Source: Micropruina sp. (GTDB lineage: Bacteria; Actinomycetota; Actinomycetes; Propionibacteriales; Propionibacteriaceae). From it: a DNA stretch of 64,000 nt. Of this stretch, positions 54,610 to 63,018 are shown piece by piece. The notes beneath the pieces were generated by a model. The model was not told where the DNA came from and did no database searches. It worked only from the letters and a program-made list of their open reading frames with translations. Position numbers and translations under genes: made by a program. Each line of letters starts with the position of its first letter. Position 1 is the stretch's first letter. The stretch spans positions 372,001-436,000 of the forward strand of contig JADJTM010000002.1 in the NCBI GenBank assembly GCA_016711205.1, in the 5' to 3' direction.

Positions 54610-55320
54610 GTGGGCGCCGTGCTTCGTGAGCTGTGGGTGCGGGCCACCACCGTGCAACCGCCGCTGCCGACCTCGTCGGTGGTGCTGGTCGGCGTGATCG
54701 CGCTGGTGATCGTCTGGTCGCCGGTCGGCTATCGGCTGGTGCGGCACCTGGTGACGATGGTGCACGAGGCGGGGCACGCCCTGGTCGCCACCCTGGCCGG
54801 ACGCAGCCTGCGCGGCATCCGGCTGCACTCGGACACCTCGGGGCTGACGCTCAGCAAGGGCCGTCCGACCGGTCCGGGCATGGTGGCCACGCTGATGGCG
54901 GGGTACCTGGCGCCGTCGGCACTGGGGCTGCTGGGCGCCTTCGTGCTCGGCCGCGGTTACGCCGCCGGCATGCTGTGGACGCTGGTGCTCGCCTGTGCCG
55001 TGATGCTGCTGCTGATCCGCAACCTGTACGGCCTCTGGGTGGTGCTGGCGACCGGCGTCGCGGTGGCGGTGCTGTCGTGGCTGGCGCCGTCCGCGTGGTT
55101 GGTCTGGGTGGCCACGGCGCTGGTGTGGGCACTGCTGCTGGCGGCACCCCGGTCGGTGATCGAACTGCAGTTGCAACGGCGCAGGGGTCGCGGAGCGGGC
55201 TCGGACGTCGACCAGCTGGCCCGGCTGACCCGCGTGCCGGCGATGCTGTGGGTCGCCCTGTTCTTCGTGCTCTGCCTGGCCGCGCTGGTCGGTGGCGGCT
55301 GGTTGCTGCTCGCCCGTTGA
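54610..55320 (+). CDS. M50-like integral membrane metalloprotease
   Basis: This 236-residue membrane protein has the zinc motif HEAGH in LVTMVHEAGHALVATLAG (about residue 55). About six hydrophobic helices follow (ATLMAGYLAPSALGLLGAFV, LWTLVLACAVMLLLI, GLWVVLATGVAVAVLSWLAP and others). This is the peptidase M50B-like architecture common in actinobacteria, without a PDZ domain. It is convergent with thrC, and the two ends share a hairpin. Confidence 0.8.
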   Translation: MGAVLRELWVRATTVQPPLPTSSVVLVGVIALVIVWSPVGYRLVRHLVTMVHEAGHALVATLAGRSLRGIRLHSDTSGLTLSKGRPTGPGMVATLMAGYLAPSALGLLGAFVLGRGYAAGMLWTLVLACAVMLLLIRNLYGLWVVLATGVAVAVLSWLAPSAWLVWVATALVWALLLAAPRSVIELQLQRRRGRGAGSDVDQLARLTRVPAMLWVALFFVLCLAALVGGGWLLLAR

Positions 55321-55335
55321 CCGCCGCCCACCATT

Positions 55336-55394
55336 GGCGCTCGCCTAACTATTTGCCGCTCGCGGAGCTCCCGCCAAATAGTTCGGCGAGCGCC
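55336..55394. terminator. Long inverted repeat at the converging gene ends
   Basis: A 20-bp left arm (55336-55355, containing GCTCGCCTAACTATTTG) pairs with 55375-55394 (CAAATAGTTCGGCGAGC) with one mismatch and a 19-base loop. It includes the stop codon and last codons of thrC, and probably terminates both convergent genes. Confidence 0.85.
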
Positions 55395-56860
55395 GGGGCG
55401 GGGTGGCTGGCCAGTTCGGCCAGTCGCTGGGCGATCAGGGCCTTGAGCCCCTCGGCGTCGGGCGCGATGTCGGTCACGTGCCGGGGTAGGTTCTCGATGC
55501 CCTCGAACGCGGCCGGCCGCTCAGGCTCACGACCCAGCGCCTCGACGATGGTGGCGGCGAACTTCACCGGCAGTGCCGTCTCGGTCACGATGATCGGCCC
55601 GTCGACGCCGGCCCGCAGGTCGTGCCCCACCGTCACCGCGTCGGCGGTGTGCGGATCGATCACCACGCCGTCCGTGGCTTGGACGCGGCGGATCGTGGCC
55701 AGCCGGTCGGCGTGCGTCGAGGTGCCCGACACGAACCCGTAGCGCTCGCGCAGGGTGGCGAACTCGGGGGTCGCCGACAGGTCGATCACCCCGCTCTCGC
55801 CCAGCTCGCGGCCGAACAGCTCAGCGATGCGGGCACCGTCCCGGCCCAGCAGGTCGAAGATGAAGCGCTCGAAGTTGCTGGCCTTGCTGATGTCCATGGA
55901 CGGGCTGGACGTCTCGGCCGCGCCTGAGCGCACCCGGTAGACGCCGGTGCGGAAGAACTCGTCCAGCACGTTGTTCTCGTTGGTGGCCAGGATCAGGGTG
56001 TCGATCGGCAGACCCAGCCGGCGGGCCACATGGGCGGCGCAGATGTTGCCGAAGTTGCCGGTGGGTACGGCGAACGACACCCGAGTCGCCGGACGGCCGG
56101 TGGCCCGCAACTGATGCGTGACCCGCAGGTAGCCGACCACGTAGTAGATCACCTGGGCGACGACCCGGCCCCAGTTGATCGAGTTGACCGCCCCGATGCT
56201 GTGTTCGGCCTTGAAGGCGGCATCGCCCAGCACGGCCTTGACCAGATCCTGGCAGTCGTCGAACACACCGTCGACGGCCAGATTGACGATGCGCGGATCG
56301 TCCAGGCTGAACATCTGCGCCTGCTGAAAGGGGCTCATCCTGCCCTGTGGCGACAGCATGAACACGGTGATGCCGCGGCGTCCGCGCATGGCGTATTCGG
56401 CGGCCGAGCCGGTGTCGCCGGAGGTGGCACCCAGAATCGTGAGCACTTCCCCGCGGCGGCCGAGCTCGTACTCGAACAGGTGGCCGAGCAGCTGCATGGC
56501 CATGTCCTTGAAGGCGGCGGTCGGGCCTTCGGAGAGGTGGGCCAGCCACAGCCCGTCCGACAGTTCGCTGACGGGCACCACGACGGTGCCGAACACCTCG
56601 GGCGCGTAGGCGCGCGAGCAGATGGCCCGCAGGTCGTCGGCCGGAATGTCGTCCACGAACAGGCTGAGCACCTCGAACGCGACGGCGGCGTAGCCGCGGG
56701 TGTGCAGCAGCACGTCCCAGGCGGTCAGCGTCTCGGGGCTCAGCTGCGGGTAGTGATCGGGCAGGTAGAGGCCGCCGTCCGGGGCGAGACCGCTGAGCAG
56801 AATGTCGCAGAACGGCAGGCCGGGGCCCGGATCGGCACTGCGGGTCGACACGTAGCGCAC
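55349..56860 (-). CDS. thrC: Threonine synthase
   Basis: This 503-residue PLP enzyme converts O-phosphohomoserine to threonine. The N terminus (RYVSTRSADPGPGLPFCDIL, then GLAPDGGLYLPDHYP) and the PLP Lys segment (GPTAAFKDMAMQLLGHLFEY) are typical of long-form threonine synthases. Phosphate-binding and core segments (GATSGDTGSAAEYAMRG, FAVPTGNFGNICAAHVA) are intact. The last residues (LFGGSSASGK) are encoded inside the terminator-like inverted repeat. It is monocistronic, with palindromic elements upstream. Confidence 0.96.
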   Translation of the reverse strand: MRYVSTRSADPGPGLPFCDILLSGLAPDGGLYLPDHYPQLSPETLTAWDVLLHTRGYAAVAFEVLSLFVDDIPADDLRAICSRAYAPEVFGTVVVPVSELSDGLWLAHLSEGPTAAFKDMAMQLLGHLFEYELGRRGEVLTILGATSGDTGSAAEYAMRGRRGITVFMLSPQGRMSPFQQAQMFSLDDPRIVNLAVDGVFDDCQDLVKAVLGDAAFKAEHSIGAVNSINWGRVVAQVIYYVVGYLRVTHQLRATGRPATRVSFAVPTGNFGNICAAHVARRLGLPIDTLILATNENNVLDEFFRTGVYRVRSGAAETSSPSMDISKASNFERFIFDLLGRDGARIAELFGRELGESGVIDLSATPEFATLRERYGFVSGTSTHADRLATIRRVQATDGVVIDPHTADAVTVGHDLRAGVDGPIIVTETALPVKFAATIVEALGREPERPAAFEGIENLPRHVTDIAPDAEGLKALIAQRLAELASHPAPALAELFGGSSASGK

Positions 56861-56889
56861 CCGCCGAGCCTACCGAACCCGTCCCCCGG

Positions 56890-57110
56890 GCTTGCGACAG
56901 GTAATGGGGACGGTTCCTTTACCGGTCGCAAGTCCCGACAAAACGCCTAGTCAAACGATTCGGGCGACCGAAAGCGACCGGGAAAGGAACCGTCCCCATT
57001 CCCCGTCGGGACCGTGGGCAGCGACCGGGAAAGGAACCGTCCCCTCCCGTCGAGGAAGGCCCCATACCGCGGAAGGTGGGCAGCACGGGAAAGGAACCGT
57101 CCCCAAGTCA
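56890..57110. repeat. Second locus of the GGGGACGGTTCC palindrome
   Basis: One forward copy (GGTAATGGGGACGGTTCCTT at about 56901, with GCGAC and GTCGC arms) is followed by three inverted copies with AAAGGAACCGTCCCC at about 56981, 57031 and 57089. Spacers differ from the first locus. The region 56861-57107 between thrC and the response-regulator gene contains no gene. The last copy touches the regulator's stop codon. Confidence 0.9.
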
Positions 57111-57767
57111 GCGGCGCACCAGGCCCGTCTCGTAGGCCAGCAGCACCAGCCCGACCCGGTCGCGAATGTGCAGCTTGGCCAGCAGCCGTCCGATGTGGGT
57201 CTTGACGGTGCCCTCGGCCATGTACAGCCGGGTGGCGATCTCTGAGTTGGTGGCGCCCGCCGCGATCTCGATCAGCACCTCGCGCTCACGGTCGGTGAGC
57301 ACGTCGAGCCGGTGATCGGCCTCGGGGGAGGTGGGCAACGTCGGCACCACGTGGTCGAGCAGCCGCCGGGTCGCCGACGGCGCCATCACCGCCTCACCCG
57401 CGGCCACCGTGCGGATCGCGTTCAGCAGGTCGGCCGGCCGGGCGTCCTTGAGCAGAAAGCCGGACGCCCCGGCTTTCAACGCCGCGAACACGTACTCGTC
57501 CAAATCGAAGGTGGTGAGCACCAACACCCGGGTGCCCAGGCCCGCCTGCACGATCTGCCGGGTGGCTTCGACCCCGTCCATCACCGGCATCCGGATGTCC
57601 ATCAGCACCACGTCCGCCGGCTGCACGGTCAGCGCCCGGAGGGCGGCGGCACCGTCCGACGCCTCACCGACCACCACCAGGTCGTCCTCGGATTCGATCA
57701 GCATGCGGAACCCGCTGCGGACCAGCGCCTGGTCATCAGCCAGGAACACCCGGATCGAATGGCTCAT
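57108..57767 (-). CDS. NarL/FixJ-type response regulator
   Basis: This 219-residue regulator has a receiver domain (FLADDQALVRSG at the start, phospho-acceptor Asp in VVLMDIRMPVMDG, conserved Thr/Lys late in the domain: VLTTFD and FLLKDA). A LuxR-type helix-turn-helix follows (LTDREREVLIEIAAGATNSE). The start overlaps the kinase stop (ATGA), so the pair is translationally coupled. Confidence 0.95.
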   Translation of the reverse strand: MSHSIRVFLADDQALVRSGFRMLIESEDDLVVVGEASDGAAALRALTVQPADVVLMDIRMPVMDGVEATRQIVQAGLGTRVLVLTTFDLDEYVFAALKAGASGFLLKDARPADLLNAIRTVAAGEAVMAPSATRRLLDHVVPTLPTSPEADHRLDVLTDREREVLIEIAAGATNSEIATRLYMAEGTVKTHIGRLLAKLHIRDRVGLVLLAYETGLVRR

Positions 57768-58993
57768 CGCTGCACTCCTTGTCGGTGATGGACGGGCAGG
57801 ACGGCGCGCACCACGAAGCCGCCCAACGCCAGCGGGTGCGCCTCGAGCCGGCCGTCCATGGACGTGACCCGCTCGGCCATGCCGCGCAGGCCGTGGCCGG
57901 GCGTGGTGGTGACCTGGCCGGGGCCGGGGCCGTTGTCGACCACCTCGACCATGATCTGGGTGGGCGAGTAGTCGATCGTGACCACCGCCGTCGCGGTCGG
58001 GCCGGCGTGCTTGAGAAAGTTCGTCAGGGCCTCTTGGACGACCCGGTACAGCGTCAGTTCCAGTGCCGGCGACACCCGCGGCGGCTCGCCGTGCACCACC
58101 AGCGTGGCCCGGTCGGACGCCCGGTGCACCAGATCGGGAATGTCGGCCAGGGACGGTGCGGGCTCCCAGTCGGCGCCCCGGCGTTCCGGCTCGCTGCGCA
58201 GCACGCCGACGATGCGGCGCATCTCGTTGAGCGCCTCGCGTCCGGTGTCGGCGATCGTGTCCAGGGCGCTCACCGCGGCTTCCGGACGTTTCGCGGCCAC
58301 CGCCCGTCCGCCCTCGGCCTGCACGATCATCACCGACAGCGAGTGCGCGACGATGTCGTGCAGTTCACGCGCGATGGTGGCCCGGGCCCGCGACTCGGCC
58401 AGCCGGGCCTGCTGCTCGCGCTCGGCCAGCAGCAGGTGGTAGCGCTCCTCGGCGGCGGCGACCCGATCGGCGTGGAAGACGGACGACTCGCGCACCCGCC
58501 GTCCGATCGCGTAGGGGGTGACGATCAAACCCAGGCAGACGAACGCCGCCAGCACGAAGAGCACGATGCCGCGGGCGCTGATGCCCACTCCCTCGGCAGC
58601 GGTGGTCCAGCGCAGCGGCCCGATCACCGAGGCGAACGCGCCGATCACCACCACGGAGCGGGCCGTCACCCCGGGCACCCAGCGCGCCACCGAGTAGGCG
58701 ACGATCGGCAGCACCACCAGCGTCGCGGTGAAGGTGTTCACCACGATCACCTGCGCGATGCCGGCGACCGTGCAGCCCGCGAGCATCAGCAGCGGCGAGT
58801 GCCGGCGCACCACCAGCGGCGCGACCATCAGGCTCAGGATGAACATCAGCAACATGCGCGGGGTCGAGTTCCAGGCCGAGTAGCTCGCGTACGGCAGCAC
58901 GGTCAGCAGAAACATGGCCAGCGCGAGCATGCCGTCGAGCACCCAGTCGTGCCTGGTGGCACCGGGCGGAAACCACAACTCGCGCGCGTTCAT
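57764..58993 (-). CDS. Sensor histidine kinase (HisKA_3 type)
   Basis: This 409-residue membrane kinase has about five or six N-terminal helices (to about residue 170). A dimerisation/phospho-acceptor segment follows (ARATIARELHDIVAHSLSVM, with the H-box HD). A HATPase domain is at the C terminus (QEALTNFLKHAGPTATAVVT with the N-box; VEVVDNGPGPG; GHGLRGMAERV). It partners the NarL-type regulator encoded next. Its start faces the LCP gene, with a perfect 16-bp palindrome between them. Confidence 0.93.
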   Translation of the reverse strand: MNARELWFPPGATRHDWVLDGMLALAMFLLTVLPYASYSAWNSTPRMLLMFILSLMVAPLVVRRHSPLLMLAGCTVAGIAQVIVVNTFTATLVVLPIVAYSVARWVPGVTARSVVVIGAFASVIGPLRWTTAAEGVGISARGIVLFVLAAFVCLGLIVTPYAIGRRVRESSVFHADRVAAAEERYHLLLAEREQQARLAESRARATIARELHDIVAHSLSVMIVQAEGGRAVAAKRPEAAVSALDTIADTGREALNEMRRIVGVLRSEPERRGADWEPAPSLADIPDLVHRASDRATLVVHGEPPRVSPALELTLYRVVQEALTNFLKHAGPTATAVVTIDYSPTQIMVEVVDNGPGPGQVTTTPGHGLRGMAERVTSMDGRLEAHPLALGGFVVRAVLPVHHRQGVQR

Positions 58994-59032
58994 ACCGTGC
59001 TCAGCCTAAGGCGTCGGTCATAACGCGCACCG

Positions 59033-59048
59033 GGTTGCCCGGGCAACC
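59033..59048. promoter_or_regulatory. Perfect 16-bp palindrome between divergent genes
   Basis: GGTTGCCCGGGCAACC lies 40 bp upstream of the kinase start and 13 bp before the LCP gene start. Its position and symmetry fit an operator for a dimeric regulator, perhaps the coupled response regulator, acting on one or both genes. Confidence 0.5.
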
Positions 59049-59060
59049 TAGCCTTGCCGC

Positions 59061-60020
59061 ATGCGTACCCGTAGCGACCGGCTGGTTGCCGTCGCCACCC
59101 TCGGTGCGTTCGTCGTCGTGGCCGGAGTGCTCGGCCTGGTGTCGCTGTACCTCGGCGCCGTCACCCAGGCCATGTCGGGGGTGCCGCGCACGGCGTCCCT
59201 GCCCGACTACGACGGACGTCCCGCGGCGCAGCAGGCCGACGGCAACCGGGCCGTCCGCTACCTGGTGCTGGTCACCGACGAGAAGGGCGCACTGGCCAGC
59301 GCGTACCTGGCCCACCTGACGGCTGCGCGCGACGCGCTGCATCTGATCGGCCTGCCGGCGAACCTGCTGGTCAGCGACCCGCATGGAATGGACGCGACGT
59401 TGTCGTCGCAGTTCGCGCAGGCACCCGCTGCGGCGGTGCGCGCGATCGAAGGCCTGGTGGACGTGCGCGTCGATCACCTGGTGCAGGTCGATCTGGACGG
59501 GTTCACCCGCATCATCGACGTGCTGGGCGGGGTCACGGTCGACAACCGCACCCAGATCGCCGCCGAAGGCTGGCACTTCGGCGCCGGCGAGCTGCGGTTG
59601 ACCGGTGACAAAGCGCTGATCTACCTCAGTACGTCCACCCATTCGATGACCCGTCTCGAGCGCACCGAGGCGGTGTTCGTCGAGATCGTGCGGGGCATGG
59701 CCAGTGGAGACGCGCTGACCAACCCGGCCAAGGTCGAGTCGATCGGCAGCGTGCTGAACTCGTGCGTGGTGGTCGATGCCGCGCTGACTCCGGGTGAGAT
59801 CCGCCGGATGGCGCTCGACATGCACCTGACCTCCGATGCGGTGACCGGCACGCCGTTGCCGCTGGCCGGGCTCAGCGAACTGCGGGGCACGCAGGTGATC
59901 GTTCCGGACACCGACCGGATCAAGCAGCTGACGACGGCGCTGCACACCGATCAGGTGAAGCGGTGGTCGGCCGGACAGACCGGCCTGTGGCAGCCGCTGC
60001 CGGAACTTCGGCCACGCTGA
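59061..60020 (+). CDS. LytR-CpsA-Psr (LCP) family protein, divergent
   Basis: This 319-residue protein has one N-terminal membrane helix (LVAVATLGAFVVVAGVLGLV) and an extracellular LCP-like domain. VRYLVLVTDEKG, ATLSSQFAQAP, HLVQVDLDGFTRIIDVLGGV and TVDNRTQI match conserved positions. The usual Arg-rich pyrophosphate-binding residues (RSD and RxxRQ) are only partly visible (THSMTRLERTEAVF). Canonical members attach teichoic acid or arabinogalactan to peptidoglycan; whether this one is active is uncertain. Confidence 0.75.
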   Translation: MRTRSDRLVAVATLGAFVVVAGVLGLVSLYLGAVTQAMSGVPRTASLPDYDGRPAAQQADGNRAVRYLVLVTDEKGALASAYLAHLTAARDALHLIGLPANLLVSDPHGMDATLSSQFAQAPAAAVRAIEGLVDVRVDHLVQVDLDGFTRIIDVLGGVTVDNRTQIAAEGWHFGAGELRLTGDKALIYLSTSTHSMTRLERTEAVFVEIVRGMASGDALTNPAKVESIGSVLNSCVVVDAALTPGEIRRMALDMHLTSDAVTGTPLPLAGLSELRGTQVIVPDTDRIKQLTTALHTDQVKRWSAGQTGLWQPLPELRPR

Positions 60021-60110
60021 CAGACGATCGACGAGCAACGGGTCCGGAGCCGGGGCGCAGGTGCAACAGCGTGCTCCGACGGCCGGCCCGGGGTCATTAC
60101 ACTCACTGCC

Positions 60111-60230
60111 GTGAGGTTCATGTTCGCTGTCGCGGCTCTGGTGGCCGCCGCTGCCATCGTTGCCCAGCCCTCGCGGCGCAGGCGAGCGCGGATCGCCGCG
60201 ACGTGGAACGCTGCGACCGACCAGCTGTGA
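60111..60230 (+). CDS. 39-residue DLW-39-like microprotein
   Basis: This GTG-started frame encodes exactly 39 residues: a short N-terminal hydrophobic helix (RFMFAVAALVAAAAIVAQ), a basic stretch (SRRRRARIAA) and the ending TWNAATDQL. Length, architecture, ending and position beside a tRNA-Ala gene match the small actinobacterial DLW-39 family, whose members end in DLWxxATD. Here the motif is ATWNAATD, so it is a variant. The function of the family is unknown. Confidence 0.65.
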   Translation: MRFMFAVAALVAAAAIVAQPSRRRRARIAATWNAATDQL

Positions 60231-60333
60231 ACTGCGGGCCCTCGGCCGACGCGATGACCGATCGTCACGCCGGAGAGCCGGCCATCAGGGTTGCCGCGCG
60301 GTAGTGACCGGGCAGCGGCATTGCGTATCCGGG

Positions 60334-60406
60334 TGGAGACGAAGGGACTCGAACCCTCAACCTCGACCTTGCAAAGGTCTTGCGCTGCCAGTTGCGCCAC
60401 GTCCCC
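60334..60406 (-). tRNA. tRNA-Ala (anticodon TGC)
   Basis: A complete 73-base cloverleaf on the minus strand. The acceptor is GGGGACG against CGTCTCC, giving the G3-U70 pair diagnostic of alanine tRNA, with discriminator A. The D arm has GCGC-AACTGGCA-GCGC, the anticodon loop is TTTGCAA (TGC), and the T loop contains TTCGAGT. The 3' CCA is not encoded (CCC follows). Confidence 0.95.
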
Positions 60407-60488
60407 GGTCGTGATGACCCGGACGATCATAGCCCGACCCGGGCGGCCGCATCGACCCCGGCGCAGCCGTCCAACTACCCTGGGTGCC

Positions 60489-60905
60489 ATGTGGTCCAAG
60501 CGCGAGGTGATCGATTATGCGCTGCAACGCCGCAACACCCTGCAGGCGTTGCGGCGCTCGCCGCGCACCCTTTCGCGCTCGGACGCCTGCGACGCCGACC
60601 CGCTGCTGATCCGGGCCGCACTGCACCATGGTGAGGACGCCGACCGGCGTTGCCCGATCTGCGAAGCGCGCATGGTGAATCTGCACTATGTCTTCGGCGA
60701 CCAACTCGGTCAGTACTCCGGGCGGATCAGATCCACCGCCGAACTGACCCAGATGCAGAGCGAGTTCGGCGAGTTCACCGTCCGCGTGGTCGAGGTGTGC
60801 ACCGACTGCGGCTGGAACCACATGATCACCGCATTCCTTCTGGGCGACGGCGTCACGCGCCGTCCGCCCCGCCGCCAAAAGACCGTTGAGGACATCTATG
60901 GCTGA
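60489..60905 (+). CDS. DUF5318 family protein with zinc-ribbon cysteines
   Basis: This 138-residue protein matches the gene that precedes ponA in many actinobacteria (Rv0049). It contains two Cys pairs (CPICEARMVNLHYVFG and VEVCTDCGWNHM) that could bind zinc, separated by a linker, and a basic C-terminal tail (RRPPRRQKTVEDIYG). The ATG at 60489 is used; the open frame upstream overlaps the tRNA and is not coding. It overlaps the PBP start by eight bases, so they are coupled. No function is known. Confidence 0.88.
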   Translation: MWSKREVIDYALQRRNTLQALRRSPRTLSRSDACDADPLLIRAALHHGEDADRRCPICEARMVNLHYVFGDQLGQYSGRIRSTAELTQMQSEFGEFTVRVVEVCTDCGWNHMITAFLLGDGVTRRPPRRQKTVEDIYG

Positions 60906-63018
60906 CACCTTGCGAGCATCCGGCAAGCCGGCCAGAAAGAAGAGCGGCTGGCGCCGGTTCTTCACCTGGCTCGGCATCACGGTGCTGGTGCTGATGCTGG
61001 CCGGGGCCGGGTTGCTCGGCTTCGCGTACAGCACCGTCAAGCTGCCCGACCCCAACGCCGACTTTCAGACCAACACCTCGTTCGTCTACTTCAGGGACGG
61101 CAAGGGCAAGATCGGCAGCTACTCGATCCAGAACCGGCAGACCCTGGCCTACGCGGAGATTCCGCAGAACGTGAAGGACGCCATCGTCGCCGGCGAGAAC
61201 CGCACCTTCTGGACGGACCCCGGCATCTCGCTGCCCGGCATCGCCCGCGCCGTCTACTCGGTGGCCCGCGGCGACGACGTCGTCGGCGGCTCGACGATCA
61301 CCCAGCAGTACATCAAGGTGCTCTACCTCAACCAAGAGAAGACCTTCAGCCGCAAGTTCACCGAGATTCTGCTGGCGGCCAAGATGGGCAACGAGCTGTC
61401 GAAAGAGACGATCCTCGAGGGCTATCTCAACACCGTCTACTTCGGACGGGGCGCGTACGGCATCGAGGCGGCCGCTCAGGCCTACTTCAACATTCCGGCG
61501 TCCAAGCTGACCGATCGGCAGGCGATCGCGCTGACCTCGATCGTGAACAGCCCCGGCAACCTCGACCCGGCCAAGGGCGAGAAGCAGGCGGCCGACCTGC
61601 TGGAGCGCTACCAGTACACGATCAACGGCCTGGTCGAGATGGGCAAGATGACCGAAGCCCAGAAGGCCGAGATCTACTACCAGCTGCCGAAGTTTCCCAA
61701 GGTGGAGCGCGACAGCCAACTGGGTGGCCCCAAGGGCTTTCTGCTCACCATGGTGCAGGACGAGCTGAAGGCCAAGGGCTTCAGCGACGAGCAGGTCCAA
61801 GGCGGCGGGTTGACCATTCGCACCACGTTCGACGCCGACGCTCAGGAGGCGGCGGTGAAGGCCGCCCAGCAGGTCACCGCGCAAACCGCGGCGACCGGCG
61901 GCAAGAAGGCGGCGAACCTGCACGCCGGGCTGGCGTCCATCGACGTCGAGACCGGCGGTGTGCTGGCCCTGTACGGCGGCCCCGACTTCGTCAAGAACAG
62001 CCGCAACTGGGCGACCACCCCCCGTCCGACCGGCTCGACGTTCAAGCCCTACGCGCTGGGCGCCGCGCTCGACCAGGGCTTCACGCTCACCGACCAGGTC
62101 AACGGCTCGCAGTTCGTTCCCCCGGGCGCCAGCAAGCCGGTGCGCAACGCCGGTGACCGCAACTACGGCACCGTCACTCTGCAGCAGGCCACCACGAACT
62201 CGATCAACACCGCGTTCGTCGACCTCGAAACCCAGATGACGGACGGCCCCGAGGCCACTCTCGAGTTCGCGCAGGCGGCGGGGCTGCCGAAGGCGCCGGG
62301 CTGGGATCCGACGGTGGTGGTGCCGCTGGGCGTGCCCGAGGTCAGCCCGCTCGGCCAGGCCACCGGCTTCGCCACGTTCGCGCGCGGCGGCAAGCTGATC
62401 GAGACCCATGTGGTGGCCGAGGTGAAGGACGCCTCCGGCGCCACCCTGTTCAAGGCCGACACCACCGCCGAGCAGACCATCGAAGCCGACGTCGCCAACG
62501 ATGTCGCCGCCGCGCTCACCCAGGTGGTGCAGGACGGCACCGCCGCCCGCGCCGGCGGCATGGGCTTTCCGATCGCGGGCAAAACCGGCACCTACTACCT
62601 GCGCGACGCCGCCGGTGGCGCCAAGACGACCGCCTGCTGGTTCGTCGGAATGAGCAGGCAGATCGCGACCGCCGTCATGTACGTGGCCGGCGATGAGGGC
62701 ACGGACGACCTGAACGAGTTCTACCCGGCCGGGTTCTTCGGCTCCGGACCGCCGCTGTCGACCTGGATGGCGTACATGCAGGTCGCCCAGAAGGGTTTGA
62801 AGAGCATCGAGTTCGAACCCCCCACCCGGCGCACGTCCACCCAGTCGCCGACCGCGCCGCCGCGGACCCAGCAGCCCACCACGGCCAGGCCGACCCAGAC
62901 GGCCACCACCAAGCCCACCGAGACCGCGACGACCGAGCCCACCACCGAGCCGACCGGCGAACCCACGCAAGAGCCCACCGAGCAGCCGACGGTCAAGCCG
63001 ACCGCGACACAGACGTGA
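60898..63018 (+). CDS. ponA: Class A penicillin-binding protein (transglycosylase/transpeptidase)
   Basis: This 706-residue bifunctional peptidoglycan synthase has a membrane helix near residue 30 (GITVLVLMLAGAGLLGF). The transglycosylase domain has the catalytic Glu in AGENRTFWTDPGI and GGSTITQQYIK. The transpeptidase motifs are SxxK in TGSTFKPYALG (about 380), SxN in TTNSINTAFVD and KTG in AGKTGTYYL (about 562). A Thr/Pro-rich tail (about 645-706) extends outward. The order DUF5318-PBP-GT87 matches Rv0049-Rv0051. Overlaps with both neighbours suggest one operon. Confidence 0.94.
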   Translation: MADTLRASGKPARKKSGWRRFFTWLGITVLVLMLAGAGLLGFAYSTVKLPDPNADFQTNTSFVYFRDGKGKIGSYSIQNRQTLAYAEIPQNVKDAIVAGENRTFWTDPGISLPGIARAVYSVARGDDVVGGSTITQQYIKVLYLNQEKTFSRKFTEILLAAKMGNELSKETILEGYLNTVYFGRGAYGIEAAAQAYFNIPASKLTDRQAIALTSIVNSPGNLDPAKGEKQAADLLERYQYTINGLVEMGKMTEAQKAEIYYQLPKFPKVERDSQLGGPKGFLLTMVQDELKAKGFSDEQVQGGGLTIRTTFDADAQEAAVKAAQQVTAQTAATGGKKAANLHAGLASIDVETGGVLALYGGPDFVKNSRNWATTPRPTGSTFKPYALGAALDQGFTLTDQVNGSQFVPPGASKPVRNAGDRNYGTVTLQQATTNSINTAFVDLETQMTDGPEATLEFAQAAGLPKAPGWDPTVVVPLGVPEVSPLGQATGFATFARGGKLIETHVVAEVKDASGATLFKADTTAEQTIEADVANDVAAALTQVVQDGTAARAGGMGFPIAGKTGTYYLRDAAGGAKTTACWFVGMSRQIATAVMYVAGDEGTDDLNEFYPAGFFGSGPPLSTWMAYMQVAQKGLKSIEFEPPTRRTSTQSPTAPPRTQQPTTARPTQTATTKPTETATTEPTTEPTGEPTQEPTEQPTVKPTATQT

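Noticed and set aside
60334..60406. tRNA-Cys instead of tRNA-Ala
   Set aside because: The anticodon-loop reads TTTGCAA, giving TGC, and the acceptor has the G3-U70 pair of alanine tRNA; a cysteine tRNA would need GCA in the loop centre.
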